64,000 bases of DNA from Pseudodonghicola xiamenensis DSM 18339 (GCF_000429365.1 NZ_AUBS01000002.1:186001-250000); one strand, 5' to 3'; positions 35,861 through 46,997 are shown, counted from the stretch's first letter. The notes: a model not told the origin generated them from the sequence alone. Numbers and translations are program-made.

Positions 35861-36697
35861 TCAGCCGCCGGGACGGTCGAATTTCGCTCCGGTCTCGCTC
35901 CGGGCATCGCCCACCATCACATGACGAACCCCACGGGGCGGCGTCGACCTGGCCAGTCCCCGCCCGGCATCAATGATCGCGCGCAACAGCTCCAGCGGCT
36001 CCCCCAGCTCGGTGCCCAGAGCCACCCGGGTCCCCCGGACTTCGGCCTTGGCGGAAACCACCGACACGATCCGCGGCACCCCCCCAGTGAAGGAAAAGAT
36101 CGGCGATCCCGAAGACCCGAAATCCACATCGCAGGACATCACCAGGATACCATCCTGCCGGGCGATGATACCGCAGACTTCCTGCAATGTCGGAGCCTCG
36201 GCCCGGTCGCGGGCATAGGACACGACACCGACCTCATCCTCAGAGCCGGGATGGTCGGCGGTCCGGAACGGCATCACGGTGGTGTTTCGAATCGGCTGCT
36301 CCAACTGCAACAGCGCCAGATCGTTGCGGACCCGGGTCGAGGTGACCGATCCGTCAAAGACATAATCGGGATGCACCACCGCGCGCCGCACCCCGCGATA
36401 GGCCGAAGCCCGCCCGTTGCGCCAGCCGGCACGGAATTCGATCATTTCGGGGCGAATGCGCTTCTTGGTCTTGCGGTCGAACAGGCAATGCGCCGCAGTC
36501 AGCACCAGATCGGTATCGATCAGCGTTCCGGTGCAAAAGCCCTTGCCGTCGATATCAAGCCGCCCGACCGCCTGCCAGGCACGCCCCGTTTCCAGACTGT
36601 CGAGCCGCTGCGGCCGCGCGTCCTTGGCCAAAGCCATCGCCGGCAACAGTGCAACAACCAATCCGATCACCCAAGCTCGCACATTACCCTCCGTCAT
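35861..36697 (-). CDS. Secreted trypsin-like serine protease
   Basis: The 278-residue precursor has a signal peptide (VIGLVVALLPAMALA) and the chymotrypsin-fold catalytic triad: LTAAHC (His about 69), NDLALLQL (Asp about 125) and DFGSSGSPIF (Ser about 193, in a GS[SG]GSP variant of GDSGGP). Disulfide candidates include FCTGTL with AAHC. It is probably periplasmic or secreted. The first ATG is preceded by a GTG alternative. A PDZ domain is absent, so it is not DegP-like. Confidence 0.88.
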   Translation of the reverse strand: MTEGNVRAWVIGLVVALLPAMALAKDARPQRLDSLETGRAWQAVGRLDIDGKGFCTGTLIDTDLVLTAAHCLFDRKTKKRIRPEMIEFRAGWRNGRASAYRGVRRAVVHPDYVFDGSVTSTRVRNDLALLQLEQPIRNTTVMPFRTADHPGSEDEVGVVSYARDRAEAPTLQEVCGIIARQDGILVMSCDVDFGSSGSPIFSFTGGVPRIVSVVSAKAEVRGTRVALGTELGEPLELLRAIIDAGRGLARSTPPRGVRHVMVGDARSETGAKFDRPGG

Positions 36698-36755
36698 CAC
36701 CTGCCCCCTCAGGGCTAGGGGGGTGGTGGGGCGAAAATAGGGCGCCTATCAGGCA

Positions 36756-38096
36756 TTACCCACGCAAGTCCGGCACCGATATGGCAGCGCCCCGCCCCAC
36801 TGGCTCCGAAGACCGGCCCAGGGCTGGCGGCATCGGCCCACCCGTCGCCCAGTCCAGCAACTCTACAGTATGCACGACCGGCACCCCGGTGCCAGAGCCG
36901 ATCTGCATCATGCAGCCGATATTGCCCGCAGCAATGACATCCGGCTCCTTCGCCTCCAGCGTCCTCACCTTGCGCACCTTCAATTCGGCGGAAATTTCCG
37001 GCTGCATAAGGTTATAAGTGCCGGCAGAGCCACAACACAGATGGCTGTCCGCCGGCTCCACCACCCGGAACCCGGCCCGTTTCAACAGGGCCTTGGGCTC
37101 TGCCCGAACCTTCTGCCCATGCTGCAGCGAACAGGCAGCGTGATAGGCCACCGTCAGATCGCGCGGCGCCGCCTCCGGCAGATCGAGCTGTACCAACAGC
37201 TCGGAGATATCCATCGCCCGGGCCGAGATCTGCGCCGCAGCCTCGGCCAGCGGATCGTTACGAAACATATGGCGGTAATCCTTCACCGTGGTGCCGCAGC
37301 CCGAGGTGTTGATGACGATGGCATCCAGCCCCTCGCCGGCGATCTCGGCGCTCCAGGCGCGGATATTCCTGGCGGCCGCCGCATGGCTTTCCCCCTCTCG
37401 CCCCATGTGATGGGTCAGCGCGCCGCAACAGCCCGCCCCTTTCGCTACCACCACCTCGCAGCCCAGCCGGCGCAGCAGCCGGATGGTGGCATCGTTGATA
37501 TCGGTGTTCAGCGCCCGCTGCGCGCAGCCTGTCATCAACGCCACCCGCATCCGCCGCCCGGCCTTGGGCGCGAAGACCTGCGGCGCATCGTTGGGGCTGA
37601 CCGGCGGCAGCGTCTCCGGCGCCATGTCCAGCATCGCCCGCAACCGCGCATCCGGCAGCAGCGCCCGGACCACTCGCCCCAGCTTCGCCGCCCGCAAGGC
37701 CAGCCGGAACCGCCCCGGATAGGGCAGGATCCGCGCCAGCATCCAGCGCAGCGCCCGGTCGGCCAGGGGACGTTGGTAGTGCCGTTCGATATAGACGCGG
37801 GCGTGATCGACCAGATGCATGTAATGCACCCCCGACGGGCAGGTCGTCATGCAGGAGAGGCACGACAGGCAGCGATCCACATGCTGCACCGTCTTGGCAT
37901 CCGGCACCCGCTCGTTCTCCAGCATGTCCTTGATCAGATAGATGCGGCCGCGCGGGCTGTCCAACTCGTCCCCCAGCACCTGATAGGTCGGACAGGTCGC
38001 AGTGCAGAAACCGCAATGCACGCAGGCGCGCAAGATCTCGTTGGCCCGCGCAGTGCCCGGATCCCGCAACTGCTCTTCGGTAAATGTCGTCTGCAT
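36756..38096 (-). CDS. glcF: Glycolate oxidase iron-sulfur subunit GlcF
   Basis: The 446-residue subunit has two ferredoxin-type [4Fe-4S] motifs, CVHCGFCTATCPTY (about residues 26-39) and CLSCLSCMTTCPSG, then the CCG domains (GCCGALTHHMG, CCGSAGTYNL) typical of respiratory oxidoreductases. It passes electrons from GlcD/GlcE to the quinone pool. The ATG shares a base with the glcE stop, and the three subunits form one operon. Confidence 0.95.
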   Translation of the reverse strand: MQTTFTEEQLRDPGTARANEILRACVHCGFCTATCPTYQVLGDELDSPRGRIYLIKDMLENERVPDAKTVQHVDRCLSCLSCMTTCPSGVHYMHLVDHARVYIERHYQRPLADRALRWMLARILPYPGRFRLALRAAKLGRVVRALLPDARLRAMLDMAPETLPPVSPNDAPQVFAPKAGRRMRVALMTGCAQRALNTDINDATIRLLRRLGCEVVVAKGAGCCGALTHHMGREGESHAAAARNIRAWSAEIAGEGLDAIVINTSGCGTTVKDYRHMFRNDPLAEAAAQISARAMDISELLVQLDLPEAAPRDLTVAYHAACSLQHGQKVRAEPKALLKRAGFRVVEPADSHLCCGSAGTYNLMQPEISAELKVRKVRTLEAKEPDVIAAGNIGCMMQIGSGTGVPVVHTVELLDWATGGPMPPALGRSSEPVGRGAAISVPDLRG

Positions 38097-39208
38097 CAGC
38101 CCATCAACCTCGGATTGAGAATGCCCCTCGGATCGAACTTCGCCCTCAGCCCGGCGGCCAAGGCCGCCAACGGCGCCGGTTGCGGCTGAAACCGCCCCAA
38201 GCGCTCGACCGTCTCCGGCTCCGCCCGCACCAGCGTCGCATGGCCGTCATAGCGCCCGGCCCGCTCCCTGAGATCAGTGCCCGGCGCAGCAAGCGCCCAG
38301 ATCAGCCCACCGCCCCAGTCAAAGAGCAGCGCCTCTGCCTCGATCCGCGCCGCAACTTCCGGCGCCTCGGACGGCTTGCAAGAGATCCGCCAGACATCAC
38401 CGGTACGCCCATGAAACGCCTCGACATCGCGGATCCCGCGCCACACCGCCGCCGAAGCCTCACCCTCCAGCCGCACGTTCTCGCCCGCGCCCACCAACAG
38501 CGCCTCCAATCGCCCCAGCCGATAGGCGACCGAAGCTGCGAAGCCCTCTACCCGCAGCAACACAGCCCCCACTGCGGGATCATAAGCCGCGCCGGTCACG
38601 TCAAATGGCGAGCCCAGCGCCTGAGACATCAGCCGCACCGCCGCGCCGGCATCCGGCACGGCAACCCGCAGGCTCGCCTCGGTCTCGGGCCGGGGCAATA
38701 CCTTCAGCGCCACCTCGCTCAACACCCCCAGGGTGCCATGGGCGCCGGCCATCAGCTTGACCAGATCGTAACCGGTGACATTCTTCATCACCCGGCCGCC
38801 GTTCTTGACCATCCGGCCGGCGCCATCGACGAACCGCACCCCCAGCAGGAAGTCCCGCGCCGCCCCGGCCTGAATTCGGCGCGGCCCCGAGATATTGGCG
38901 GCAAAGAGCGCGCCCAGCGTCGGTGCCCCCGCCGTGCCCATCAGCCCACGATGATCCATCGGCTCGAACGCCAGCCGCTGGCCTTCCGCCGCCAGCGCCG
39001 CCTCCACCTCGGCCAGCGGCGTGCCGGCCCCCGCCACCAGCGTCAGCGCACCAGGTTCATAGAGAGAAATCCCCGACATCCCGGCAAGGCTCAGCTCCTC
39101 ACCGGCAACCGCGATCGCCCGGGTGCCACCGCCACGCACCGCCAGCGGCCCCGCCGCCCCGCGGATCGCCTCCGCCAGTTCCTCTTCGGTTTCCGGTCTC
39201 ATCCTCAT
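38096..39208 (-). CDS. glcE: Glycolate oxidase subunit GlcE (FAD-binding)
   Basis: The 370-residue protein has a PCMH-type FAD fold: PLAVRGGGTRAIAV (about residues 18-31), GTPLAEVEAALAAEGQRL, and GLMGTAGAPTLGALFAANISG. It is shorter than GlcD and is the accessory flavin subunit of the GlcDEF glycolate dehydrogenase. A hairpin-containing repeat occupies the 74 bases between glcD and glcE, which could uncouple their expression. Confidence 0.94.
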   Translation of the reverse strand: MRMRPETEEELAEAIRGAAGPLAVRGGGTRAIAVAGEELSLAGMSGISLYEPGALTLVAGAGTPLAEVEAALAAEGQRLAFEPMDHRGLMGTAGAPTLGALFAANISGPRRIQAGAARDFLLGVRFVDGAGRMVKNGGRVMKNVTGYDLVKLMAGAHGTLGVLSEVALKVLPRPETEASLRVAVPDAGAAVRLMSQALGSPFDVTGAAYDPAVGAVLLRVEGFAASVAYRLGRLEALLVGAGENVRLEGEASAAVWRGIRDVEAFHGRTGDVWRISCKPSEAPEVAARIEAEALLFDWGGGLIWALAAPGTDLRERAGRYDGHATLVRAEPETVERLGRFQPQPAPLAALAAGLRAKFDPRGILNPRLMG

Positions 39209-39218
39209 CCCGCCCTCT

Positions 39219-39283
39219 CTGCCTTTTTCTGGCCGGAAATATCCCGGGGGAGTCGCGCACCGCGCGACGGGGGCAGCGCCCCC
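39219..39283 (-). repeat. Rhodobacterales-type intergenic repeat with two hairpins, copy B (inside glc operon)
   Basis: Fills the glcD-glcE gap. The shared core with copy A (27256-27310) is CTGCCTTTTTCTGGCC, AAATATCCC, GGAG. Two perfect hairpins follow: GTCGCGC / GCGCGAC (39252-39268) and GGGGGC / GCCCCC (39269-39283), the last touching the glcD stop. The GC arms differ from copy A but the arrangement is kept. Position within an operon suggests an mRNA stability or attenuation role. Confidence 0.7.
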
Positions 39284-40731
39284 TACTCCGCCGCCAGCCG
39301 CCCGAGCCGCCGGCTCGCCGTCACCTCCAGCGGGAACACCTTGGCAGGGTTCAGCAACCAGAGCGGATCGAACACGTCCTTAACGTCAAGCTGTGCCTCC
39401 AGATCGCCACGGCTGTATTGATGCAGCATCAGATCGCGCTTCTCGATCCCGACCCCATGCTCGCCGGTCAGACAGCCACCCGCCTCGACGCAAAGCTTCA
39501 GGATCGCGGCCCCCAAGGCCTCGCATTGCTCCAACTGCCCCGGGGTGTTGGCGTCGAACAGGATCAGCGGATGCATGTTGCCGTCGCCGGCATGGAACAC
39601 ATTCGCCACCTCCAGCCCATAGTCCTGCGACAGCTCGCCGATCCGGCGCAGCACCATCGGCAGCGCCGAGACCGGAATGGTCCCGTCAAGGCACATGTAA
39701 TCATTGATCTGCCCCATGGCGCCAAAGGCCGACTTGCGCCCCAGCCAGATCCGCCCGGCCTCCTCCGGGTCGCGGGCCTCGCGAAACTCGACCGGGCCGT
39801 GCCGCCGGGCGATCGCCTCGATCAGGCCGAGCTGTTGGGCGATCTCGGCCTCCGATCCCTCAACCTCGACGATCAAGAGCGCCTCGCAATCGGGGTATCC
39901 GGCATGGGCGAAGGCCTCGCAGGCGCGAATGCAGGGGCGGTCCATGAATTCGATCGCCACCGGCAACACGCCTGCCTTGATGATATCCGACACGCAGGCG
40001 CCGGCCACTTCGGAACTGTCGAACCCCATCAGCACCGGTCGCGCCCCCTCGGGCTTGTGCAGGATGCGCAGGGTCGCCTCGGTCACCACGCCCAATTGCC
40101 CTTCCGAGCCGCAGATGACACCCAGCAGATCAAGGCCGCCGGCATCCAGATGCGCGCCACCGATCTCCACCACGGTGCCATCCATCAGCACCATGGTGAC
40201 CCCCATCAGGTTGTTGGTGGTCACCCCGTATTTCAGGCAATGCGCCCCGCCCGAGTTCATCGCCACATTGCCGGCGATGGCACAGGCGAGCTGGCTTGAG
40301 GGATCGGGCGCATAAAAGAACCCCTCTTCTTCCACCGCACCGGTCACGCTCAGGTTGGTGCGCCCGCTCTGCACCCGGATGAAGCGGTTGTCGAAATCCA
40401 CCTCCAGCACGGCATTCATCCGCGCCACCCCCAGCACCACGGAATCCGCTGTCGGCAGAGCCCCACCAGCCAGCGAGGTGCCCGAGCCGCGCGGCACCAC
40501 CGGCACGCCCTCCTCGTGGCAAATCCGCAACACCGCCGCGACCTCCTCGGTCGAGGCGGGCAGGACCACCAGCAGCGGCGCGCATCTATAAGCGGTCAGT
40601 GCGTCGCATTCATAGGCACGGGTCTGGGACGGATCCTGTATCAGCGCCGCCTCGGGCAGCACCTGCGACAGGCGCGCAACCAGCCGCGCCTTGCGGCCCA
40701 GGATCGCGGGATCGGGCTGTGGCATTTGCAT
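39283..40731 (-). CDS. glcD: Glycolate oxidase subunit GlcD (FAD-linked)
   Basis: The 482-residue FAD-linked oxidase has VPVVPRGSGTSLAGGALPT (PCMH FAD-binding loop), SQLACAIAGNVAMNSGGAHCLKYG, and the C-terminal GNMHPLILFDANTPGQ plus GEHGVGIEKRDLML that complete the active site. It oxidises glycolate to glyoxylate, with GlcE and GlcF handing electrons to quinone. Start chosen at the ATG 9 bases after GGGAGGAG; a Met two codons on is also possible. It heads the glcDEF unit. Confidence 0.95.
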   Translation of the reverse strand: MQMPQPDPAILGRKARLVARLSQVLPEAALIQDPSQTRAYECDALTAYRCAPLLVVLPASTEEVAAVLRICHEEGVPVVPRGSGTSLAGGALPTADSVVLGVARMNAVLEVDFDNRFIRVQSGRTNLSVTGAVEEEGFFYAPDPSSQLACAIAGNVAMNSGGAHCLKYGVTTNNLMGVTMVLMDGTVVEIGGAHLDAGGLDLLGVICGSEGQLGVVTEATLRILHKPEGARPVLMGFDSSEVAGACVSDIIKAGVLPVAIEFMDRPCIRACEAFAHAGYPDCEALLIVEVEGSEAEIAQQLGLIEAIARRHGPVEFREARDPEEAGRIWLGRKSAFGAMGQINDYMCLDGTIPVSALPMVLRRIGELSQDYGLEVANVFHAGDGNMHPLILFDANTPGQLEQCEALGAAILKLCVEAGGCLTGEHGVGIEKRDLMLHQYSRGDLEAQLDVKDVFDPLWLLNPAKVFPLEVTASRRLGRLAAE

Positions 40732-40816
40732 CGACTGGCTCCTCCCAATCTGGTAAATTTCTATGGCCAATTCTTCCTGATGACAAGACACCGGCTTTGC
40801 CCCTAGGGTCTGCATC

Positions 40817-41533
40817 ATGACTTGGATTGCCCCACTCACCCTGTTCTCGGCACTGGATTACGCTGCCTTCGCCCTGCTGCTTCTGGCCTGGATCGGCATC
40901 GGCTGGCGCATTGAAAACCCGTCGCCGTCGCGGCCCTCCGTGGCTGAGTTGATGGCGGATTTCCGACGTGAATGGATGCGGCAACTAGTCACGCGGCAGC
41001 CGCGTATCTTCGACGCCAACCTGATCGGGAACCTGCGCCAGAGCACGGCCTTCTTCGCCTCGGCCGCAATGATCGCATTGGGGAGCGGCATGGCGCTGAT
41101 CCGCAACCCCGGGCCGGTCGAGGGATTGGCGAGCGATCTAGCGATCGCCCCGTCGCCACCCGTGGTCTGGGAGCTCAAGCTTTTGCTGGCGCTTCTGCTG
41201 CTGACGTCGGCCTTCCTGAAATTCGTCTGGGCCAACCGGCTGTTCGGCTATTGCTCGGTGGTGATGGGCGCGGTGCCGAACAACGCGCAGGATCCGCTGG
41301 CCGCGCCGCGCGCGGATCAGGCGGCCGAACTCTGCATAAGCGCCGCTCGCAGCTTCAATCGCGGCCTGCGAACCACCTATTTCGCGCTCGCCGCCGCGAC
41401 CTGGCTGATGGGGCCCATCGCGCTGATCGCGGCCACGATGCTGACAGTAGGCATGCTCTACCGGCGCGAATTCGGCTCCTCTTCGCGCGAGGTGCTGATG
41501 CAGGTGCCGCCCGATCTTGCCGACCGGCCTTGA
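40817..41533 (+). CDS. DUF599 family membrane protein
   Basis: The 238-residue protein has an N-terminal helix (DYAAFALLLLAWIGIGW), the family motif REWMRQLVTRQPRIFDANLIGNLRQSTAFFAS, and later helices (WELKLLLALLLLTSAFLKFVWANRLFGYCSVV; TTYFALAAATWLMGPIALIAAT). That layout matches DUF599, a family with no known function. It is divergent from glcD and converges with rlmH. The NNAQDP segment in the middle is also family-typical. Confidence 0.88.
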   Translation: MTWIAPLTLFSALDYAAFALLLLAWIGIGWRIENPSPSRPSVAELMADFRREWMRQLVTRQPRIFDANLIGNLRQSTAFFASAAMIALGSGMALIRNPGPVEGLASDLAIAPSPPVVWELKLLLALLLLTSAFLKFVWANRLFGYCSVVMGAVPNNAQDPLAAPRADQAAELCISAARSFNRGLRTTYFALAAATWLMGPIALIAATMLTVGMLYRREFGSSSREVLMQVPPDLADRP

Positions 41534-41544
41534 ATGCCCCCCGG

Positions 41545-42015
41545 TCAAACCCGGTGATAAGGTGAGCCCGACAGGATGGTGGCGGCACGATAGAGCTGCT
41601 CGGCCAGCATCACTCGCACCAGCATATGCGGCCAGACCATCTTGCCGAAGGACAGGCTGAAATCGGCCTCGGCGCGTAGCGCCGGATCAATGCCGTCGGC
41701 GCCGCCGATGATCAGCGCCAGATCGCCGCGCCCCTGATCGCGCCAGCCCGCCATCCGGTCGGCGAACTCGGGCGAGGAGACCAGCTTGCCCCTTTCGTCC
41801 AATGTGCAGATCACCGCGCCGGCGGGCAGCACCTTGCGCAAGAGCTGCGCCTCGGCCGCCATGCCGGCATTCTTTCGGTCCTCGACCTCAACCACCTCGG
41901 CAGGACCGAGGCCCAGCGCCCGACCGGTCCGGTCGAAGCGGGTCAGATAATCGTCGATCAAGGATTTCTCTGGCCCGGCGCGCAAACGACCGACGGCGCA
42001 AATCCGGATGCGCAT
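41545..42015 (-). CDS. rlmH: 23S rRNA (pseudouridine(1915)-N(3))-methyltransferase
   Basis: The 156-residue SPOUT enzyme starts MRIRICAVGRLRAGPE and contains LDERGKLVSSPEFADRM, the knot with LALIIGGADGIDP (about residues 101-113), and the C-terminal LSFGKMVWPHMLVRVMLAEQLYRA and YHR. It methylates pseudouridine 1915 in helix 69 of 23S rRNA. It lies directly downstream of rsfS, the usual rsfS-rlmH order. Confidence 0.96.
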   Translation of the reverse strand: MRIRICAVGRLRAGPEKSLIDDYLTRFDRTGRALGLGPAEVVEVEDRKNAGMAAEAQLLRKVLPAGAVICTLDERGKLVSSPEFADRMAGWRDQGRGDLALIIGGADGIDPALRAEADFSLSFGKMVWPHMLVRVMLAEQLYRAATILSGSPYHRV

Positions 42016-42062
42016 GAGTTCAGGGTCCAATCCCCGGCCCGCGTGAACAGGCCAGTCCGATG

Positions 42063-42419
42063 TCAGCCTTTGGCCGGAGCCTGCGGCACCCACATCTTTT
42101 CAAGCTGATAGAATTCGCGCACTTCCGGACGGAACAGATGCACGATCACATCGCCGGTATCCAGCAACACCCAGTCGCCGATATCCTGCCCCTCGATCTT
42201 GGCAATGACACCGAATTCCTTCTTCAGGCGCTCTTGCAGATGCTCGGCCATGGCCGCGATCTGCCGCGACGAGCGCCCAGAAGCGATCACCATGTAATCA
42301 CCGATCGAAGACCGACCGTGCAAATCGACCTGCACGATTTCTTCGGCCTTGTCGTCGTCGAGCGAAGCAAGGATCTCTGCCAGCAGGTCCTGGCTGGTCG
42401 GCAGGGGACGGGCCGTCAT
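42063..42419 (-). CDS. rsfS: Ribosome silencing factor RsfS
   Basis: The 118-residue protein carries the RsfS/Iojap pattern DDKAEEIVQVDLHGRSSIGDYMVIASG, then GDWVLLDTGDVIVHLF and REFYQLEKMW. It binds uL14 and blocks subunit joining when nutrients run short. It precedes rlmH by 47 bases on the same strand. The 166 bases upstream before the MscS gene show no convincing ORF. Confidence 0.96.
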   Translation of the reverse strand: MTARPLPTSQDLLAEILASLDDDKAEEIVQVDLHGRSSIGDYMVIASGRSSRQIAAMAEHLQERLKKEFGVIAKIEGQDIGDWVLLDTGDVIVHLFRPEVREFYQLEKMWVPQAPAKG

Positions 42420-42585
42420 AACACCGGCCCGGTCGTCAGCGGAAAGCGCCGCTTCAGCATTGGGTGACAGGACAAAGTCCTCCTTCTGATACGCCGGCCT
42501 GACCCCCGGCGCGGGGCAAACTTAAAGTAGCAAGCCAGCGGACCGATTTCAATGTAACCGCGCCGGCGCAGTAAAATCGTCGATT

Positions 42586-43926
42586 TCATACTGCCTCTCT
42601 CTCTGCTGCGGCCAGCGGTGCATCGCCCAGGACCCGCACCTCGCGCTGCGGGAAGGGGATCGAAATTCCATTGGCCTTGAATGCATCCCAAAGCGCCAGA
42701 AAGACATTGCCGCGAATATTGGTCAGCCCGTCTGACGGATCGGTGATCCAGAATCGCAGCACATAATCGACACTGCTGTCACCGAATCCCACGATATGGC
42801 ACACCGGCGGCGTCGGATGCGTCAGCACCCGGGCGACGTTCTTGGCCGCTTCGATCGCCACTTTGCGCACCTCATGCGGATCGTCGCCGTAAGAGGTGCC
42901 GAATTTCAGATCAAGTCGCACGAACTTGTTGGTATGGGACCAGTTCACCACCTGAGAGGTGATCAGGTCCTCGTTCGGGATCAGATATTCCCGCCCGTCG
43001 CGGGTGACAACGCTGACATAGCGCGCCCCCAGCGAATCGATCCAGCCGAAGGTATCGCCCAGGCTGATCACATCCCCCGGCTTGATCGATCGGTCGAGCA
43101 GGATGATGATCCCTGACACTAGGTTCGACACCACCTTCTGCAGGCCAAAGCCGATGCCGACACCGATGGCGCCCGACAACAGCGCCAGCCCGCTCAGGTC
43201 GAAGCCCAGCGCACGGATACCGATCAGCGCCGCCAGCCCATAGAGCAGCACCTGCACCGCCTTAATCACCAGAACCCGCATCGAGGGCGAGATATCGTCA
43301 TTTCCGGTCAGGCTGCGACTGGTCGCTTGGGTGCCGAGCCGGGCGGCCACCAGTAGCGCTGAAAGCAACAACAGCGCCTTGACCGCAGTCAGCACACTCA
43401 GCCGCAGGGTCCCCACCTGCACCGCCAGAGTGTCCAGAAACCGCTCCACATCATCGACCAACTCCAGCGCGTAGAGCGTGGCGTAGATCCACAATGTCCA
43501 GGTCAGGATTCGCCTGAGCGTGCGATTCTGCACCAGACGCGACAGCATGGCGATCACCAGCCAGGCGGTGACCAAGGTGGCGACAATGCCGATTATATAG
43601 CTACGCGAGGGCCAGGTGACCTGCTGCATCACCCCGTACACTACCCAGATGCCGAAGGCGAAATAGATCAGCGCCAGCCGCCGGCGGAGCTGTACCATCA
43701 TCCTGAGCCGCCATTTCGGCCAGCCGTCTCGGGCACGGGTCCAGTCCTGCACCCAGGACGCGGTCAGCAGCCGCAGCAGCCAAGCCAGCACCATCAGCCC
43801 CAGGATGATCAGAATTTGGTTCTGACGCCAGCCCGGCGTCACCACCATATGCACCAGCCTCATCCCCTGGGCCCAAAGATCGGCGATCAGCGACCCCACT
43901 TCTGGCGGCAGGATTTCCTTCTCCAT
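42586..43926 (-). CDS. MscS family mechanosensitive ion channel
   Basis: The 446-residue protein has several N-terminal helices before the conserved MscS core: [28 protein letters not shown] (pore-lining TM3, about 251-278) and [22 protein letters not shown], the start of the beta domain, then [17 protein letters not shown] in the cytoplasmic cage. It would open on membrane tension to release osmolytes. It is longer than E. coli MscS and resembles the YbdG/YnaI group. Start at the ATG after GAGGAGGG. Confidence 0.93.
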   Translation of the reverse strand: MEKEILPPEVGSLIADLWAQGMRLVHMVVTPGWRQNQILIILGLMVLAWLLRLLTASWVQDWTRARDGWPKWRLRMMVQLRRRLALIYFAFGIWVVYGVMQQVTWPSRSYIIGIVATLVTAWLVIAMLSRLVQNRTLRRILTWTLWIYATLYALELVDDVERFLDTLAVQVGTLRLSVLTAVKALLLLSALLVAARLGTQATSRSLTGNDDISPSMRVLVIKAVQVLLYGLAALIGIRALGFDLSGLALLSGAIGVGIGFGLQKVVSNLVSGIIILLDRSIKPGDVISLGDTFGWIDSLGARYVSVVTRDGREYLIPNEDLITSQVVNWSHTNKFVRLDLKFGTSYGDDPHEVRKVAIEAAKNVARVLTHPTPPVCHIVGFGDSSVDYVLRFWITDPSDGLTNIRGNVFLALWDAFKANGISIPFPQREVRVLGDAPLAAAEREAV

Positions 43927-44045
43927 CGCGGCCCTCCTCTACCGCAGGGTGGACCGGCCGCGGCGCCCTTGGCAAGCCTCCTGTGCCCGGCCCTTACCGG
44001 TTTCCCTCCTTGATTGCCGCCTCGGGCGGGAGTATCTCCTCCGGT

Positions 44046-44144
44046 ATGACACCGGAAACCGCCCCCTATTTCGATCTTCAGGACCGCGCGCGTCTGCGCG
44101 AACGGTTCTTTGGGGCTGCCCGCACCGTTCTGGCCCGCCTATAA
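44046..44144 (+). CDS. Putative 32-codon leader ORF upstream of leuC
   Basis: The frame reads [20 protein letters not shown] then [12 protein letters not shown] and ends CTA TAA 59 bases before the leuC start. It contains four leucine codons, none clustered, so it is not an obvious attenuator peptide. A loose GGGAG lies 10 bases ahead of the ATG. It may be a small unannotated protein or chance. No terminator/antiterminator pair could be identified by eye. Confidence 0.3.
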   Translation: MTPETAPYFDLQDRARLRERFFGAARTVLARL

Positions 44145-44203
44145 GCGGCCGCCAGCCCGCGCACGCCAGTAATTCGCAAGACAGCAAGAACGGGAGAGGA
44201 CAG

Positions 44204-45607
<1,404 letters not shown>

Positions 45608-45617
45608 TTCCCGGATC

Positions 45618-45637
45618 GGCCCTGCCCCGGCAGGGCC
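45618..45637 (+). terminator. Hairpin after leuC
   Basis: The 8-bp stem GGCCCTGC / GCAGGGCC with loop CCCG begins 10 bases after the leuC stop. No T tract follows, so termination would need Rho or be partial. Confidence 0.45.
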
Positions 45638-45725
45638 GCCCCGCCCCCTCAGACCGGGTTAACCCCGCTTTACAGGGTATGGGAATAATGTCAGCGTCAC
45701 ACACAATCTGAACAGGAGTATCGAC

Positions 45726-46250
45726 ATGAAAGATTGGGTCAAATGGCTGCTGCTGGGGTTTCTGTCCCTGGCCTTCGGTGTCTTCGCCCTGGCGAATACG
45801 GTGGCGGCCTCGCTGGCGGTGACGACGATCACCGGGGCACTGTTCCTGATCATCGGCGTCATCCAGACCGTTGCCGGGCTTTCCGGCAATTCGATCGGCA
45901 ATCGTATCGTCGCGGTTTTGATGGGGCTTCTGATGGCCTTTCTCGGCTTCTCTTTCCTGTCGAACCCGCTCGAAGGGGCGATCTCGCTGGCGATGCTGGT
46001 GCTGATCCTGCTGGGCGCCGGGGGTATCCTGCGGCTCAGCTTCGCCTGGATGATGCGGCAGACCGCCTATTTCTGGCCGATGCTGCTGTCCGGCGCCCTC
46101 ACCATCGTGCTGGCCGCCTATATCGGGGCGAATTTTGCCGCGATTTCGGTACAGCTTCTGGGCATCCTTCTGGGGATCGAGCTTTTGTTCAACGGCGCGG
46201 GCCTGATCGCGCTGGCGCTGTTCATCCGTGGCGCTGGCCGCCGGCTCTGA
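45726..46250 (+). CDS. HdeD/DUF308 family membrane protein
   Basis: The 174-residue protein has six membrane helices in the DUF308 pattern (WLLLGFLSLAFGVFALANTVAAS; ITGALFLIIGVIQTVAGL; AVLMGLLMAFLGFSFLS, and three more). HdeD is linked to acid resistance in E. coli, though its mechanism is unknown. It sits between leuC and leuD with a clear AGGAG site and probably travels with them by position rather than function. Confidence 0.88.
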   Translation: MKDWVKWLLLGFLSLAFGVFALANTVAASLAVTTITGALFLIIGVIQTVAGLSGNSIGNRIVAVLMGLLMAFLGFSFLSNPLEGAISLAMLVLILLGAGGILRLSFAWMMRQTAYFWPMLLSGALTIVLAAYIGANFAAISVQLLGILLGIELLFNGAGLIALALFIRGAGRRL

Positions 46251-46368
46251 CCACGCCGCATCAATGTTTCATCGGGGCGCACAGCGATCCGTGCCCCGTC
46301 CCGTTCATCTCTGGCCCGCATGACCTTGCAGGCCGCGCCCCTCCGGGGCCCCGTATATGGAGAGCTTC

Positions 46369-46974
46369 ATGGATAAGTTCGAAAAACTCACCGGCGTTGC
46401 CGCACCGTTGCCGCTGATCAACGTCGACACCGACATGATCATTCCCAAGCAGTTTCTGAAGACCATCAAACGCTCCGGCCTGGGTGTGAACCTGTTCGAC
46501 GAGATGCGCTATAACGACGACGGCAGCGAAAAGCCCGATTTCGTGCTGAACAAGCCCGCCTATCGCAACGCGGAAATCCTGGTCTCCGGCGACAATTTCG
46601 GCTGCGGCTCCTCGCGCGAACACGCGCCTTGGGCGATCAAGGATTTCGGCATCCGCTGCGTCATCGCGCCCAGCTTCGCCGACATCTTCTTTAACAACTG
46701 CTTCAAGAACGGCATCCTGCCGATCGCCCTGCCGCAAGACCAGGTCGACCTGCTGATGAAGGACGCCGAAAAGGGCGAAAACGCCCGCATGACCGTCGAC
46801 CTGGAAAAGCAGGAGATCACCACCTCGGACGGTGAGGTGATTCCCTTCCAGGTCGATGCCTTCAAAAAGCACTGCCTTCTGGAAGGCCTGGATGACATCG
46901 GCCTGACCATGGCGAAAGCTTCGGAAATCGCGTCTTTCGAAAGCAAGGCCGCAATGGAACGGCCCTGGGTCTGA
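46369..46974 (+). CDS. leuD: 3-isopropylmalate dehydratase small subunit
   Basis: The 201-residue subunit starts [20 protein letters not shown] and has the [16 protein letters not shown] substrate segment and [21 protein letters not shown], the loop that docks on LeuC. It completes the dehydratase with leuC. A 12-bp hairpin follows the stop. Start placed at the ATG 6 bases after GGAGAG; four upstream in-frame codons are not conserved. Confidence 0.97.
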   Translation: MDKFEKLTGVAAPLPLINVDTDMIIPKQFLKTIKRSGLGVNLFDEMRYNDDGSEKPDFVLNKPAYRNAEILVSGDNFGCGSSREHAPWAIKDFGIRCVIAPSFADIFFNNCFKNGILPIALPQDQVDLLMKDAEKGENARMTVDLEKQEITTSDGEVIPFQVDAFKKHCLLEGLDDIGLTMAKASEIASFESKAAMERPWV

Positions 46975-46997
46975 TTCCCTCCGGAACCGAAAACTTC

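Noticed and set aside
42420..42585. Minus-strand frame between the MscS gene and rsfS ([16 protein letters not shown]...)
   Set aside because: Composition is Arg-rich and the frame runs through the rsfS start region with no recognised similarity; more likely promoter and leader sequence of rsfS.
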